DNA of 64,000 bases from an uncultured Prevotellaceae bacterium. Its GTDB lineage: Bacteria; Bacteroidota; Bacteroidia; Bacteroidales; Bacteroidaceae. A program made the translations under genes and the position numbers. The notes beneath the pieces were generated by a model. It saw nothing but the letters and a program-made list of their open reading frames with translations. It was not told the origin of the DNA and made no database searches. Positions 45,838 through 54,940 of the stretch are shown one piece after another (positions within the stretch are counted from its first letter, which is position 1; every line of letters begins with the position of its first letter). The stretch is taken from NCBI GenBank assembly GCA_900316505.1, contig ONDH01000013.1:55551-119550 (forward strand), read 5' to 3'.

Positions 45838-47007
45838 TTAGAAAAGTTTTGACGCTTGCTTATAATTGACTAGCTGGATGTCGGCATTGGTGTTTTCCAT
45901 ATTGCCAGCATAGACAATAGCTCTTTTTCCGATAGGGTCTTTGATGTATGTGTCCATTTTGCTGATTACTTTTTGGAAATCAATATTGTAAGTCATAGAG
46001 GATTTAATCTCAAAGCCATTCATACAATTACCATCTTTTGTTAGCAAGTCAATCTCGTTTTTATTTGAATCGCGATAGAAATAAAGATTGCTCTCTTTCC
46101 CTTTGTTAAATCTTGCTTTCAGAGCCTCCATAACAATCAAATTTTCAAACAAATGTCCACGCATCTTGTCACGAGAAAGTTGGACGGGTGACTCAATGTT
46201 GAGCAAATAGCATGCTAATCCTGTATCGCAAAAATAGAGTTTGGGCGATTTGATAAGTCGCTTGACGGTATTCCCAGAATAAGGATGCAGCAACGTTATA
46301 ACATAAGAAGCCTCCAAAACGGAAAGCCAAGAACTGATGGTGTTGGATGTCACTCCTACTTCGCTTGCGAGTTCCGAAGCATTGAAAACACTGCCGATTC
46401 TTCCAGCGCACAACCTAAGAAATGTGTTGAATTGAATTAAATCTTTCACGTTGACAACCTCCCTTACATCACGCTCAAGATAAGTCTTTACATACGACGG
46501 ATAATAAAGGCGTGCTATATTCTTTTCCGCACAAATGGAAGGATAAAGTCCGTCAAACATTAGTTCGTCAAGACTTTTTCTTTCAGTGTCCTTCTGTGTT
46601 TCTTCCATTGACATGGGCAAAAGGTCAAACATGCCAACACGTCCAGCTAATGATTGTGACACGCTGCGTATCAGTGCGAAATTGGAACTCCCTGACAAGA
46701 TGAATTGTCTGTTGGGATGGTCATCCGCGATGCCTTGAATGTAAGAAAGTAATTCTGGTACTTTGTGTACCTCGTCCAAAATCATTCCTTCTTCCGTTTG
46801 ATTCAGAAAAGCTACAGGGTCACTCTTGGCATAGTTCCTCACATCCAAATCTTCAAGTGTGTATTTGATGAAATTGGGGAACAAATGTTTGATGAGTGTA
46901 CTTTTCCCCGATTGTCTTGGTCCCGTGATACACACCACGGGAAAATACTGCGCAGCCTCCAATACCACAGCAGAAATGCTTCGTTCTATGTATTTACTCT
47001 TGTCCAT
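45838..47007 (-). CDS. AAA+ ATPase with DUF4143 nuclease-like C-terminus
   Basis: The Walker A is GPRQSGKST (about 31) and the Walker B is GMILDEVHKV. A sensor SGSSNFALI follows, then a winged helix (LASEVGVTSNTISSWLSVLEASYVI) and a DUF4143 restriction-endonuclease-like end (YFYRDSNKNEIDLL, FEIKSS). Such ATPases are frequent in accessory DNA and many are orphan antitoxin or defence-like regulators. It is 389 residues. The longer frame to 47220 crosses the repeats and is not used. Confidence 0.85.
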   Translation of the reverse strand: MDKSKYIERSISAVVLEAAQYFPVVCITGPRQSGKSTLIKHLFPNFIKYTLEDLDVRNYAKSDPVAFLNQTEEGMILDEVHKVPELLSYIQGIADDHPNRQFILSGSSNFALIRSVSQSLAGRVGMFDLLPMSMEETQKDTERKSLDELMFDGLYPSICAEKNIARLYYPSYVKTYLERDVREVVNVKDLIQFNTFLRLCAGRIGSVFNASELASEVGVTSNTISSWLSVLEASYVITLLHPYSGNTVKRLIKSPKLYFCDTGLACYLLNIESPVQLSRDKMRGHLFENLIVMEALKARFNKGKESNLYFYRDSNKNEIDLLTKDGNCMNGFEIKSSMTYNIDFQKVISKMDTYIKDPIGKRAIVYAGNMENTNADIQLVNYKQASKLF

Positions 47008-47013
47008 TATTTG

Positions 47014-47134
47014 TGCAAATTTGAAATTAGATTGCAAATTTACATAAAAAAAGACGCATCTCCAAATAAAAATAGAAAAAAAAGAAAAATCCCCCATCTT
47101 TATGCAAATTTGAAGTCGAATTGCAAATTTGCAT
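47014..47134. repeat. Two 31-bp dyad repeats upstream of the DUF4143 ATPase
   Basis: GCAAATTTGAAATTAGATTG (47014) and GCAAATTTGAAGTCGAATTG (47104) each continue with CAAATTT.CAT. Each is a palindrome-like pair of GCAAATTT boxes. They lie immediately upstream of the ATPase start and 90 bp apart, suggesting an operator. Confidence 0.75.
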
Positions 47135-47142
47135 AGAATTGA

Positions 47143-47190
47143 CAATACATAGATGACCTGCCCGAATGGGCAAAGATGCTGGTGAAGGAT
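47143..47190 (+). pseudogene. Probable 3' remnant of a lost gene
   Basis: A short open frame reads QYIDDLPEWAKMLVKD and stops at a TAA, directly before a strong terminator. It looks like the natural C-terminus of a cytoplasmic protein whose body has been lost. I cannot name the parent gene. Confidence 0.3.
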
Positions 47191-47191
47191 T

Positions 47192-47233
47192 AAAAAGCAA
47201 TCGGATGTGTGTTGGCGCATCCGATTACTTTTT
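47192..47233. terminator. Strong terminator without an intact gene upstream
   Basis: AAAAAG.AATCGGATG pairs with CATCCGATT.CTTTTT. On the plus strand it follows the 16-residue remnant; on the minus strand nothing complete precedes it. Confidence 0.75.
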
Positions 47234-47321
47234 ATGTTGCTTTGGAACTTCTTTTAATGGGAAATGATTGTTCGTCCACAAAAAATATAAGAAAGTCGTG
47301 CGAGATATTTGAAAAAAAACG

Positions 47322-47329
47322 TATCTTTG
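47322..47329 (+). promoter_or_regulatory. Promoter -7 box of the DUF2971 gene
   Basis: TATCTTTG, 69 bases before the ATG. Confidence 0.6.
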
Positions 47330-47398
47330 TACAAAATATCTTTTAGGCATAAGGTCATTGCAATTAAATAAAAAATCTCAAATTTGACGTGAACAGTT

Positions 47399-48688
47399 AT
47401 GAATATACTTGCATTTATACAAACTTTATCTAACGAACTGAAATGTCGATATTCATATGATGAAATGTTGACAATAGACAATGGACGATATTATTCAACT
47501 AGTGGTATTATATATCATGAAGAAACCCCATTTATTATTATTAAAGATAGAAGTGGAAATACTGAAAAACAAAATGAGAAAGCGAAAAAAGAGTTGTCTC
47601 TAATCCAAGATTATTTAGAGATCAAATGGAGTTTGATAAAAGTGGGAGGTACAATACATTTGCGTCATCAAAAGAATGAATTTGAAATTTATGATGATAT
47701 AAAATCTATTGTTCAAATTATAAAGAAGATAAGTGAGGATATTTCCTCTTCTGTGTCAAAAAAACAGATTCTGACAATGTTAAAAGAAACAATCTTGGAT
47801 CATATAGATGGTCTTACCAGAAATAATTCCGTTTCTCTTTTTCTAAATAATTTACAGCTGGGTGATATCGAAATAATAAATGATAAGATATACCTTGTGG
47901 AAAAGAAAGAAACGGATTTCTTTACATCCCTATTAACTCCAGTTGAAAGCGAATCTTTATGGCGATATACATCAAAAAATAGTTTGTTCTTTTTGCTTAA
48001 AGAACATACACAAAACATGTTAAGTCTAACTTGCATGAATGATATTAGTGAAATTGATTATGCTGAAAAATATATAGGGACAAGAAGTTGTGTGTTAAAA
48101 CAAAATATTGAAGAAGCAAATCAGATTTTCATATTATCATGTTGTGATGAAACCATGTCAGACGATTTAATGATGTGGCGCCTATACGCTCAAGACGCTG
48201 AGGGTGTATCATTAAAATATCATGTGTATAAGAATGTAATTGATAATGACTATTTTTATTTAGCTAAAGTTAGTTATGGGGAAAAAGATGCTCATCCTGA
48301 ATTGGATTTAATAAAAGGTCTAATGTCATTACCCAGTTTTAGATTCCATAAATGGATGATTTGGAAACATTTTTTTAAGCCATATCATTTTAATTATGAG
48401 AAGGAGATACGGTTGATATATTATGAACATGACGAGTCTCGAGCGAAACAGTCAGTATGGGTGACAGATAATAAGAGCGGAATTGTTGCACCAATGAAAT
48501 TATTTTGTTTGGAGTATAATTTCAAACCACGATATCCTCTTGCATTAACAGCGGTTCTTATAGGACCTAAAAGTAATGAAGCACCTCTCAATCTTGTTCA
48601 ATTTGAAAAGATGTATCGTGAGGCGAATATCTTTTGCCCTGGAGTTAAACCAGAATTTAAGCTGTCAGAAATAGATATTTATAGGTAA
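47399..48688 (+). CDS. DUF2971-domain protein with extra N-terminal domain
   Basis: The C-terminal half (about 175-429) fits DUF2971: LWRYTSKNSLFFLLKEHTQN, LTCMNDISEIDYAEKY, FILSCCDETMSDDLMMWRLYA and EKEIRLIYYE. DUF2971 proteins are common in accessory and defence islands, with no settled activity. The N-terminal about 170 residues have no recognised family. GC is very low (about 30%) compared with the core genes, suggesting transfer. The gene stands alone between two converging units. Confidence 0.7.
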   Translation: MNILAFIQTLSNELKCRYSYDEMLTIDNGRYYSTSGIIYHEETPFIIIKDRSGNTEKQNEKAKKELSLIQDYLEIKWSLIKVGGTIHLRHQKNEFEIYDDIKSIVQIIKKISEDISSSVSKKQILTMLKETILDHIDGLTRNNSVSLFLNNLQLGDIEIINDKIYLVEKKETDFFTSLLTPVESESLWRYTSKNSLFFLLKEHTQNMLSLTCMNDISEIDYAEKYIGTRSCVLKQNIEEANQIFILSCCDETMSDDLMMWRLYAQDAEGVSLKYHVYKNVIDNDYFYLAKVSYGEKDAHPELDLIKGLMSLPSFRFHKWMIWKHFFKPYHFNYEKEIRLIYYEHDESRAKQSVWVTDNKSGIVAPMKLFCLEYNFKPRYPLALTAVLIGPKSNEAPLNLVQFEKMYREANIFCPGVKPEFKLSEIDIYR

Positions 48689-48745
48689 TGTTTTTTAATA
48701 TAATCATGAGAATATAAGGAATAGAGAGTGAATAAATTTATGTTT

Positions 48746-49678
48746 CTATTTGTTGTTCTCGACTACTTTGTAAAATGTTCCATTATCCTCAAAAAGGAAA
48801 TAATAATCCATATAAGAATAACGGCGACACCTTTTTCCATAATATGTCAGGATTCCATCAAATTTTGCTTTGTTATGTGTAATGTCTTTAAACTCATTTT
48901 CTGTTATGCTTGTATCACCATATAAGGCAATATTCATTATCTTTGCATTACATATTTCACCGTTGTTTTCTGAAAACAAATAGCAATAATCATTCTGATA
49001 CATTGAAGGAATTATAGACCACGCATCACTTTGTGTATTCAATTCCCAAATAATCTTATCTTGATTAGTACCCCAATAAGATTTAGCATATCTTTCCATT
49101 TTGAGATAATATGGACCTTCTTGCAAATACCTTGCCCATTTCCCTAATCCGTCAGATGGCTTGAAATTTACAAGAATCCCTTTTTCAAATGTCAATATAT
49201 ATTTGTATTTTGCTGACGTTAATGTTACATTGTCCGTCTCAAAATCAGAATATGGAATATCCATTACTTCACATAGGAATGGTAATGTAAGTGTTCTTTT
49301 TTCAATTCCCCTTTGCAAAATATCCTCTGTATTTATCGCCCTGTTCTCCGACTTCTGATCGTACTTGGCTCCATATAAATTAATATTATTATCTGTAATG
49401 ATATCTACGTCGCTCATAGTTGTAACGACAATAATGTCACCAGAAAACAACTTTCTATATATTGACTCTATACGCGATTCCCCATGCCTCCCCGATTGAC
49501 GACGAAACATTTCTTGTGTATATCCTAGTTGTAGACAAGCAGAATCTCCATACACATGAATATCTGTCTTTATCCACGCTCCATCTTTTTTGATGAAATT
49601 ATTATATTGAGTTTGAGCAAAAGCTGTAATTGATGATAGGTAAAACACCAACACAAAAAAACTCTTCATACTTTTCAT
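48746..49678 (-). CDS. Secreted protein of unknown function in AT-rich island
   Basis: A signal peptide (MKSFFVLVFYLSSITAFAQ) is followed by a beta-rich protein of about 290 residues without recognised family. The start could be 49678 or the next ATG at 49669. It is co-oriented with the lipoprotein gene 42 nt upstream and probably forms an operon with it. Low GC. Confidence 0.65.
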   Translation of the reverse strand: MKSMKSFFVLVFYLSSITAFAQTQYNNFIKKDGAWIKTDIHVYGDSACLQLGYTQEMFRRQSGRHGESRIESIYRKLFSGDIIVVTTMSDVDIITDNNINLYGAKYDQKSENRAINTEDILQRGIEKRTLTLPFLCEVMDIPYSDFETDNVTLTSAKYKYILTFEKGILVNFKPSDGLGKWARYLQEGPYYLKMERYAKSYWGTNQDKIIWELNTQSDAWSIIPSMYQNDYCYLFSENNGEICNAKIMNIALYGDTSITENEFKDITHNKAKFDGILTYYGKRCRRYSYMDYYFLFEDNGTFYKVVENNK

Positions 49679-49720
49679 ACATGATACCATAATATTATTC
49701 TTTTTTCAATCTAACTTTTT

Positions 49721-50461
49721 TTATTCAAACACCATTGTTCCATACTTATGCGTCTTTAATGTTAGAGTTTCCTCTTCCTCATTAAAAGTCATACGATTAG
49801 ACCCTAACCCTGAATAAGAAATGGTTACTATGTTCCCGTTTCTTTCCCATGTAAAATCATGATTCCTTCCATCTTTTGAGACTAACAAGCCTGTATAATT
49901 GCTGTAAAATGCAATCTTGTCGCCAGTATTATAACATTTATAGCTGTTAACTACAGAATCGTACTTTTTCTTTTGTGCAGATGTCGTATTTATTGTCTCA
50001 TCTTCTGCGTTATACAACAATAATCCTCCTGTGCCATCTATGTTTTTCGCGTAAACACCGTTTTCTCTTATTTCATAAGTTTCTGACCATTCATCTACAA
50101 CAACAGGTTTGAATCCCAAGTTTCCATTTATTTGAGTTTTAATCAGTTCGTATGGGTCGTTAGACCAAATTCCGTTGTTAATGTAGTCGGCATAATACTT
50201 TCCATTTTCTTCATATATAACAAACAAAGAAGTTCCTTGTGAAGGGCTTTCAAATACAATCCATTTACCAATAATAACCTTGTTCGAATCTGGAGAATCC
50301 TTTGAATCGATTGTAGGAGCATCAGCGTCATCTGCATAGGCTCCGTATAACAAAGAGTCTTCTTCCACAATAGTTACGTTTGTTCTATTAGAATTTAAGC
50401 AACTAGCTATTGTTGTAGTTAGGCAAAGGAGAGTTAAAATCTTTGGTAATAACTTTTTCAT
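49721..50461 (-). CDS. Lipoprotein of unknown function in AT-rich island
   Basis: The lipobox TIASC follows a signal peptide (MKKLLPKILTLLCLTTTI). The rest (about 225 residues) is beta-rich with YAD, WER and NGNIV-type turns, and no family is recognised. It is the first gene of a two-gene unit with the secreted protein downstream. Low GC like its neighbours. Confidence 0.65.
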   Translation of the reverse strand: MKKLLPKILTLLCLTTTIASCLNSNRTNVTIVEEDSLLYGAYADDADAPTIDSKDSPDSNKVIIGKWIVFESPSQGTSLFVIYEENGKYYADYINNGIWSNDPYELIKTQINGNLGFKPVVVDEWSETYEIRENGVYAKNIDGTGGLLLYNAEDETINTTSAQKKKYDSVVNSYKCYNTGDKIAFYSNYTGLLVSKDGRNHDFTWERNGNIVTISYSGLGSNRMTFNEEEETLTLKTHKYGTMVFE

Positions 50462-50542
50462 AATTATAATTGTTTTTAGGTTAATAAATAAAGAAACTGT
50501 CTTCGCCTCAATGGAGAAGCACTACACAAACCTATAAGCATA

Positions 50543-50720
50543 AGAAAAGCGCAGGTCTTCACCATACGCTACTCGGGTCTAGGCCAACCCTCTACATCCT
50601 ATGGGAAGCCTGCACTTAGGTACAAGCCTCAAGATGTAGATATTGCTCTTTTTCACGTTTCGAGGGCCTAGTTCGAGTAGCGATTGAGCAAATAAAATGT
50701 CTGTGCTTTATAGAAAGCAC
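50543..50720 (-). ncRNA. Candidate 6S-like structured RNA, about 178 nt
   Basis: A promoter (50725-50757) and a terminator-like hairpin (AGCG..GGT/ACC..CGCT, 50548-50570, then TTTTCTT) bracket a rod-like fold: GCTACTCG pairs with CGAGTAGC (50674-50681 with 50568-50575), TAGGCC with GGCCTA (50665-50670 with 50580-50585), and TCTACATC with GATGTAGA (50591-50598 with 50633-50640). One large asymmetric bubble separates the last two stems. A 7-bp hairpin (50703-50720) starts the RNA. Length and shape fit 6S RNA, but I cannot confirm the family without a covariance search. Confidence 0.55.
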
Positions 50721-50724
50721 GTTG

Positions 50725-50757
50725 CAAATGTAGTGATTTTGTCAGTTATTCTCCAAA
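50725..50757 (-). promoter_or_regulatory. Promoter of the candidate 6S-like RNA
   Basis: On the minus strand TTTG (50754-50757), a 21-bp spacer and TACATTTG (50725-50732). A TGTCAG box lies within the spacer. Confidence 0.65.
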
Positions 50758-50801
50758 TACTTTGGCGAAAAAGTGATAGAAAAATTGTAAGAGAGAGCCA
50801 C

Positions 50802-50889
50802 TGTCAGGACACTTGTGCCACATTGTCAGTATTCTGTCAGTCGAAAGAGAAAGTCGTGTCAGTATGAAAGTGCTGGCACGGCTTTTGTC
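50802..50889 (+). promoter_or_regulatory. dnaK control region: phased TGTCAG boxes and a sigma54-like element
   Basis: TGTCAG occurs at 50802, 50824, 50835 and 50857, spaced 22, 11 and 22 bp. Seventeen bases after the last box begins TGGCAC-GGCTT-TTGTC (50874-50889), close to the sigma54 -24/-12 consensus TGGCAC-N5-TTGCW. The dnaK ATG is 93 bp further on. No TAnnTTTG box was seen between. Confidence 0.5.
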
Positions 50890-50982
50890 TTTGTGTGGTA
50901 TCGACTGCGGTTTATTATGACCGTAGTGAGAGAACTACACATTATTAATATTAAGAATTAAAAACTAAAAACAAATACGATT

Positions 50983-52920
50983 ATGGGAAAGATTATTGGT
51001 ATTGACCTTGGTACAACTAACTCTTGTGTATCGGTCTTTGAAGGCAATGAGCCTGTAGTGATTGCAAACTCTGAGGGCAAGCGTACAACTCCTTCAGTGG
51101 TAGGTTTTGTGAAGGATGGCGAGCGTAAGGTGGGTGACCCTGCCAAGCGTCAGGCTATCACGAACCCAAAGAACACGGTGTTCTCCATCAAGCGTTTCAT
51201 GGGTGAAACTTACGATCAGGTGCAGAAGGAAATCGCACGTGTGCCTTACACAGTGGTGAAGGGCGACAACAACACACCTCGTGTGGAGATTGAAGGTCGC
51301 AAATACACGCCACAGGAAATCTCTGCCATCATTCTGCAGAAGATGAAGAAGACCGCAGAGGATTACCTCGGTCAGGAAGTGACAGAAGCTGTCATCACCG
51401 TGCCTGCTTACTTCTCCGACTCTCAGCGTCAGGCTACTAAGGAAGCAGGTCAGATTGCAGGTCTCGACGTGAAGCGTATCGTGAACGAGCCTACTGCTGC
51501 CGCATTGGCTTATGGTATCGACAAGGCTAACAAGGACATGAAGATTGCCGTGTTCGACCTTGGTGGTGGTACATTCGATATCTCTATCCTTGAGTTCGGT
51601 GGCGGTGTGTTCGAGGTGCTCTCAACCAATGGTGACACCCATCTTGGTGGTGACGACTTCGACCAGGTGATTATCGACTGGCTCGTCAGCGACTTCAAGA
51701 GCAACGAGGGTGTCGACCTCTCACTCGACCCAATGGCTATGCAGCGTCTGAAGGAGGCTGCTGAGAAGGCGAAGATTGAACTTTCATCTTCTTCTTCAAC
51801 AGAAATCAACCTGCCTTACATCACCGCTGCAGGCGGTGTGCCAAAGCACCTTGTGACCACACTCACACGTGCTAAGTTCGAATCTCTGGCTCACAACCTC
51901 ATTCAGGCTTGCTTGGCTCCATGTCAGGCTGCCATCAAGGATGCAGGCATCTCAACAAGCGATATCGACGAAGTAATCCTCGTGGGTGGTTCAAGTCGTA
52001 TCCCAGCTGTGCAGCAGCTCGTGGAGAACTACTTCGGCAAGGCTCCATCAAAGGGCGTGAACCCCGACGAAGTGGTGGCTGTGGGTGCATCTATCCAGGG
52101 TGCCATCCTCAACAAGGAAGAAGGTGTGGGCGACATCGTGTTGCTCGACGTGACTCCGCTGAACGTGGGTATCGAGACACTCGGTCAGGTGATGACCACC
52201 ATGATTGAGTCGAACACCACCATCCCATGCAAGAAGACAGAGGTGTTCTCAACCGCTGCCGACAACCAGACAGAAGTGACCATCCGCGTCTTGCAGGGTA
52301 ACCGTCCAATGGCGAACCAGAACAAGCAGATTGGTATCTTCAACCTCACCGGCATCGCACCAGCACGTCGTGGCGTTCCACAGATTGAAGTCAGCTTCGA
52401 CATCGACGCCAACGGTATCCTCAAGGTGTCTGCCAAGGATAAGGCAACTGGTAAGGAACAGGAAATCCGTATCGAAGCATCCTCTGGTCTTTCTAAGGAA
52501 GAAATCGAGCGCATGAAGGCTGAAGCAGAAGCTAACGCAGATGCCGATAAGAAGGAACGTGAACGCATCGACAAGGTGAATCAGGCGGACAGCATGATTT
52601 TCCAGACCGAAAACTTCCTCAACGACAACAAGGACAAGATTCCTGCTGATGACAAACCAGCCATCGACTCAGCTGTCGAAGCCCTCAAGAAGGCCAAGGA
52701 CAGCGGTGATGTAGCTCAGATTGACGCAGCCATCGATGGTCTCAACAAAGCCATGCAGGCAGCCTCTCAGAAGATGTATGCCGCCGGTGGCGCAGGTCAG
52801 CCCGGTGCAGGCTTCAATCCTGGCGACGCAGGCTTCCAAGGTGGTGCTCAACCTAACGATGGCGCTCAGTCCAATGGTGCTGACGACGTTCAGGATGCCG
52901 ACTTTGAGGAGGTCAAATGA
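50983..52920 (+). CDS. dnaK: Chaperone Hsp70
   Basis: ATP-driven chaperone. The 645 residues begin [20 protein letters not shown] and contain the phosphate loops [10 protein letters not shown] and GGSSRIPAV, the substrate-binding domain and a Gly-rich tail ending in DADFEEVK. Complete. It is monocistronic here, with no grpE or dnaJ next to it, and a terminator follows. The upstream control region is unusual (50802-50889). Confidence 0.97.
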   Translation: MGKIIGIDLGTTNSCVSVFEGNEPVVIANSEGKRTTPSVVGFVKDGERKVGDPAKRQAITNPKNTVFSIKRFMGETYDQVQKEIARVPYTVVKGDNNTPRVEIEGRKYTPQEISAIILQKMKKTAEDYLGQEVTEAVITVPAYFSDSQRQATKEAGQIAGLDVKRIVNEPTAAALAYGIDKANKDMKIAVFDLGGGTFDISILEFGGGVFEVLSTNGDTHLGGDDFDQVIIDWLVSDFKSNEGVDLSLDPMAMQRLKEAAEKAKIELSSSSSTEINLPYITAAGGVPKHLVTTLTRAKFESLAHNLIQACLAPCQAAIKDAGISTSDIDEVILVGGSSRIPAVQQLVENYFGKAPSKGVNPDEVVAVGASIQGAILNKEEGVGDIVLLDVTPLNVGIETLGQVMTTMIESNTTIPCKKTEVFSTAADNQTEVTIRVLQGNRPMANQNKQIGIFNLTGIAPARRGVPQIEVSFDIDANGILKVSAKDKATGKEQEIRIEASSGLSKEEIERMKAEAEANADADKKERERIDKVNQADSMIFQTENFLNDNKDKIPADDKPAIDSAVEALKKAKDSGDVAQIDAAIDGLNKAMQAASQKMYAAGGAGQPGAGFNPGDAGFQGGAQPNDGAQSNGADDVQDADFEEVK

Positions 52921-52943
52921 GACATATAAGTATTATCAGATAG

Positions 52944-52980
52944 AAAATGTGCAGGCCATTGGTGGTCTGCACATTTTTTT
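52944..52980. terminator. Terminator after dnaK
   Basis: AAAATGTGCAG and CTGCACATTTT form an 11-bp stem with further CCA/TGG pairing, then seven T. Confidence 0.85.
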
Positions 52981-52983
52981 CTG

Positions 52984-53511
52984 TCAATCATCCTCTGGAA
53001 AGTGCTCATAATAAATATCACCTATGGTATCAGCAAATCCCCATCCGCATGGCGAGGCCCACTCCATACACTGTCTCAAACGCGGTTTGAAGTGCTCCAA
53101 CATATTATTCTTGGCAATGAATGCCATAGTCTTTTCGAAATTATTCTCTACCGATGTATAATACTGCTCCCACATGTCACCATAGTCGTATGTAAACTGA
53201 CAAGCGTTCTCGACATAGCAAAGCATCAAGTCTGCCAACTTGTCCGGAGAAGGTTTCAGTTTCTTGTAATCAGAAACAGCTTTCCGACAAACCGAGAACC
53301 GGGTCTTTGGTTCCTGTCGTCCCCTCGATGGATAGAACTCTTCTGTAATAATCTTCTTATACTCTTCCAGCTTACCGTCCTCGTCAGGATTTGCATAGAA
53401 CTCCAGATACTCCTTTGCTTCTTTGCGAGCATCATACATCTCCAGAACCATACCAATGATCTCTTCCTTGGGCATGGACATAAGTATTTTCTTTACTGTT
53501 GCTTTTGACAT
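52984..53511 (-). CDS. DUF6155-like protein, unknown function
   Basis: A 175-residue helical cytoplasmic protein starting MSKATVKKILMSMPKEEIIGM, with conserved-looking YDARKEAKEYLEFYANP and WGFADTIGDIYYEHFP. It resembles DUF6155 proteins of Bacteroidetes. A longer frame to 53577 would add a poor N-terminus. No function is known. Confidence 0.65.
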   Translation of the reverse strand: MSKATVKKILMSMPKEEIIGMVLEMYDARKEAKEYLEFYANPDEDGKLEEYKKIITEEFYPSRGRQEPKTRFSVCRKAVSDYKKLKPSPDKLADLMLCYVENACQFTYDYGDMWEQYYTSVENNFEKTMAFIAKNNMLEHFKPRLRQCMEWASPCGWGFADTIGDIYYEHFPEDD

Positions 53512-53573
53512 AATCCGAAAATGATTGTATTTCGATTGAACTTGTACGGGTACTTGTATCGGATTTATTATTA

Positions 53574-54826
53574 TCAATCTTTCTTATCTCCAAACAGCAG
53601 CTTCAACTGCTTATCGAAGTCACTCATAATCTCACGGTCTTGAATGACACGGAACTTGTCATATTCAGTAAGTGCCTTTTCTACAGCTTGTTCGTGAGTC
53701 ACACGTCCAGCATCAGGAAGTAATGGACGGTTGTTCAAATCCATATAGCGCTGTAGTAGAGCCGACCAGTCTGCCATTGTCATCAAGATATGATCTTCTG
53801 CACGTTGCTCTGCAATGTCGATGAAGGCATTGCTCAACCTGTTCAACGAATCAACTTCCTTTTCGCTGAGATAGTTCTTGGCCACAGTAACATCCGATTT
53901 CACAACTCTTCCATCTGGTGCATTTTTCCATGTTGTCAATCCCATGTGAGGGCGTTCGGCATCCGCACGGTCATAGATAATCTCTGCAGCAGTCTGTTTT
54001 GTTACCGCATAATGCATCATGTTCTGCACAGTCTTGAAGAACAAATGTGTTTCCTCAGAATCCTTATCATAGTCGGAACTACACTCACTGTATATGTCTG
54101 TAATCTTCTGATAATAACGTCGCTCACTGATTCGTATCTCGCGGATGCGGTCAAGCAAATCATCAAAATAGTCTGCTCCGAATACATTCCCACATCAAGG
54201 TTATACATCATCACCTCGCCAGACCATTTGTCCGAAGGTATTCGAATTTTTCTAATAGTATCGGACAAATGTATTTCACCACTTTGTTCTATTTGGTCGA
54301 GGTGGTAGTTTATTGTGGGTACTGTCACTCCAAACAACTCAGCCATTCTCTGCTGAGAAAGCCAAAAAGTATTGGTGTCGAAGATAACCTGAACTTGTAC
54401 TTTCCCATGTCCACCTCTGTACATGAGTACTGAGGACTCCATGCTTCTCACTGCAACATCTGGAGTCATGGTCGCACTGAAATACTGCTGTGCTGCCTTC
54501 ACCATCTCTTTCTTTTGGTCGGCATTCATCGCTACAGCCATACAAGCTGCACGTGAAAGGCGAATGCTCGTCACCTCTCTGACTGCACCATTGCCCAGTT
54601 CTGCCATCTCTGTTATCTCCACAAAATGATCCCCCAGATGATAGCCTTTCTGTGAAGTCCATGCCTGTGCCTTGGCTATGACACGTTCAAAGTTCCAGTA
54701 TTTGCCATAGCCCATCACTCGCGCCAACTTGCGTGAGTTCCACCATTCCTTGCCATCAGCATCAACCTCTCTTAACTGTTCGAAAGGAGATTGCAGTTCG
54801 GGGATGTTGTTAGTATCTTGTGCCAT
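53574..54826 (-). pseudogene. Broken DinD-RhuM fusion protein gene
   Basis: Two overlapping frames together make one gene. The N-terminal part (from 54826) resembles the DinD N-terminal domain: WWNSRKLARVMGY, GDHFVEITEMAELGNGA and LSRAACMAVAMN. It is joined to the start of RhuM (FDTNTFWLSQQRMAELFGV, INYHLDQI, YNLDV). At about 54180-54198 the frame changes and roughly 50-60 residues of the RhuM middle (the usual VGYRVNS...FRxWA part) are missing; the other frame then continues with RhuM's C-terminal part (RISERRYYQKITDIY, AEIIYDRADAERPHMGLT). RhuM proteins are linked to virulence and mobile DNA. As it stands the gene is likely inactive. Confidence 0.75.
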
Positions 54827-54940
54827 ATATTCTTATAACGTTTTTATTCCGTTCTTATTTCCGTGTCTTCGTAGATTCGTGAGTCCGTAATATTTTCAGC
54901 CATCTTCAGCGGATCAAAGAACCGTCCCGTGATTTTCCTA

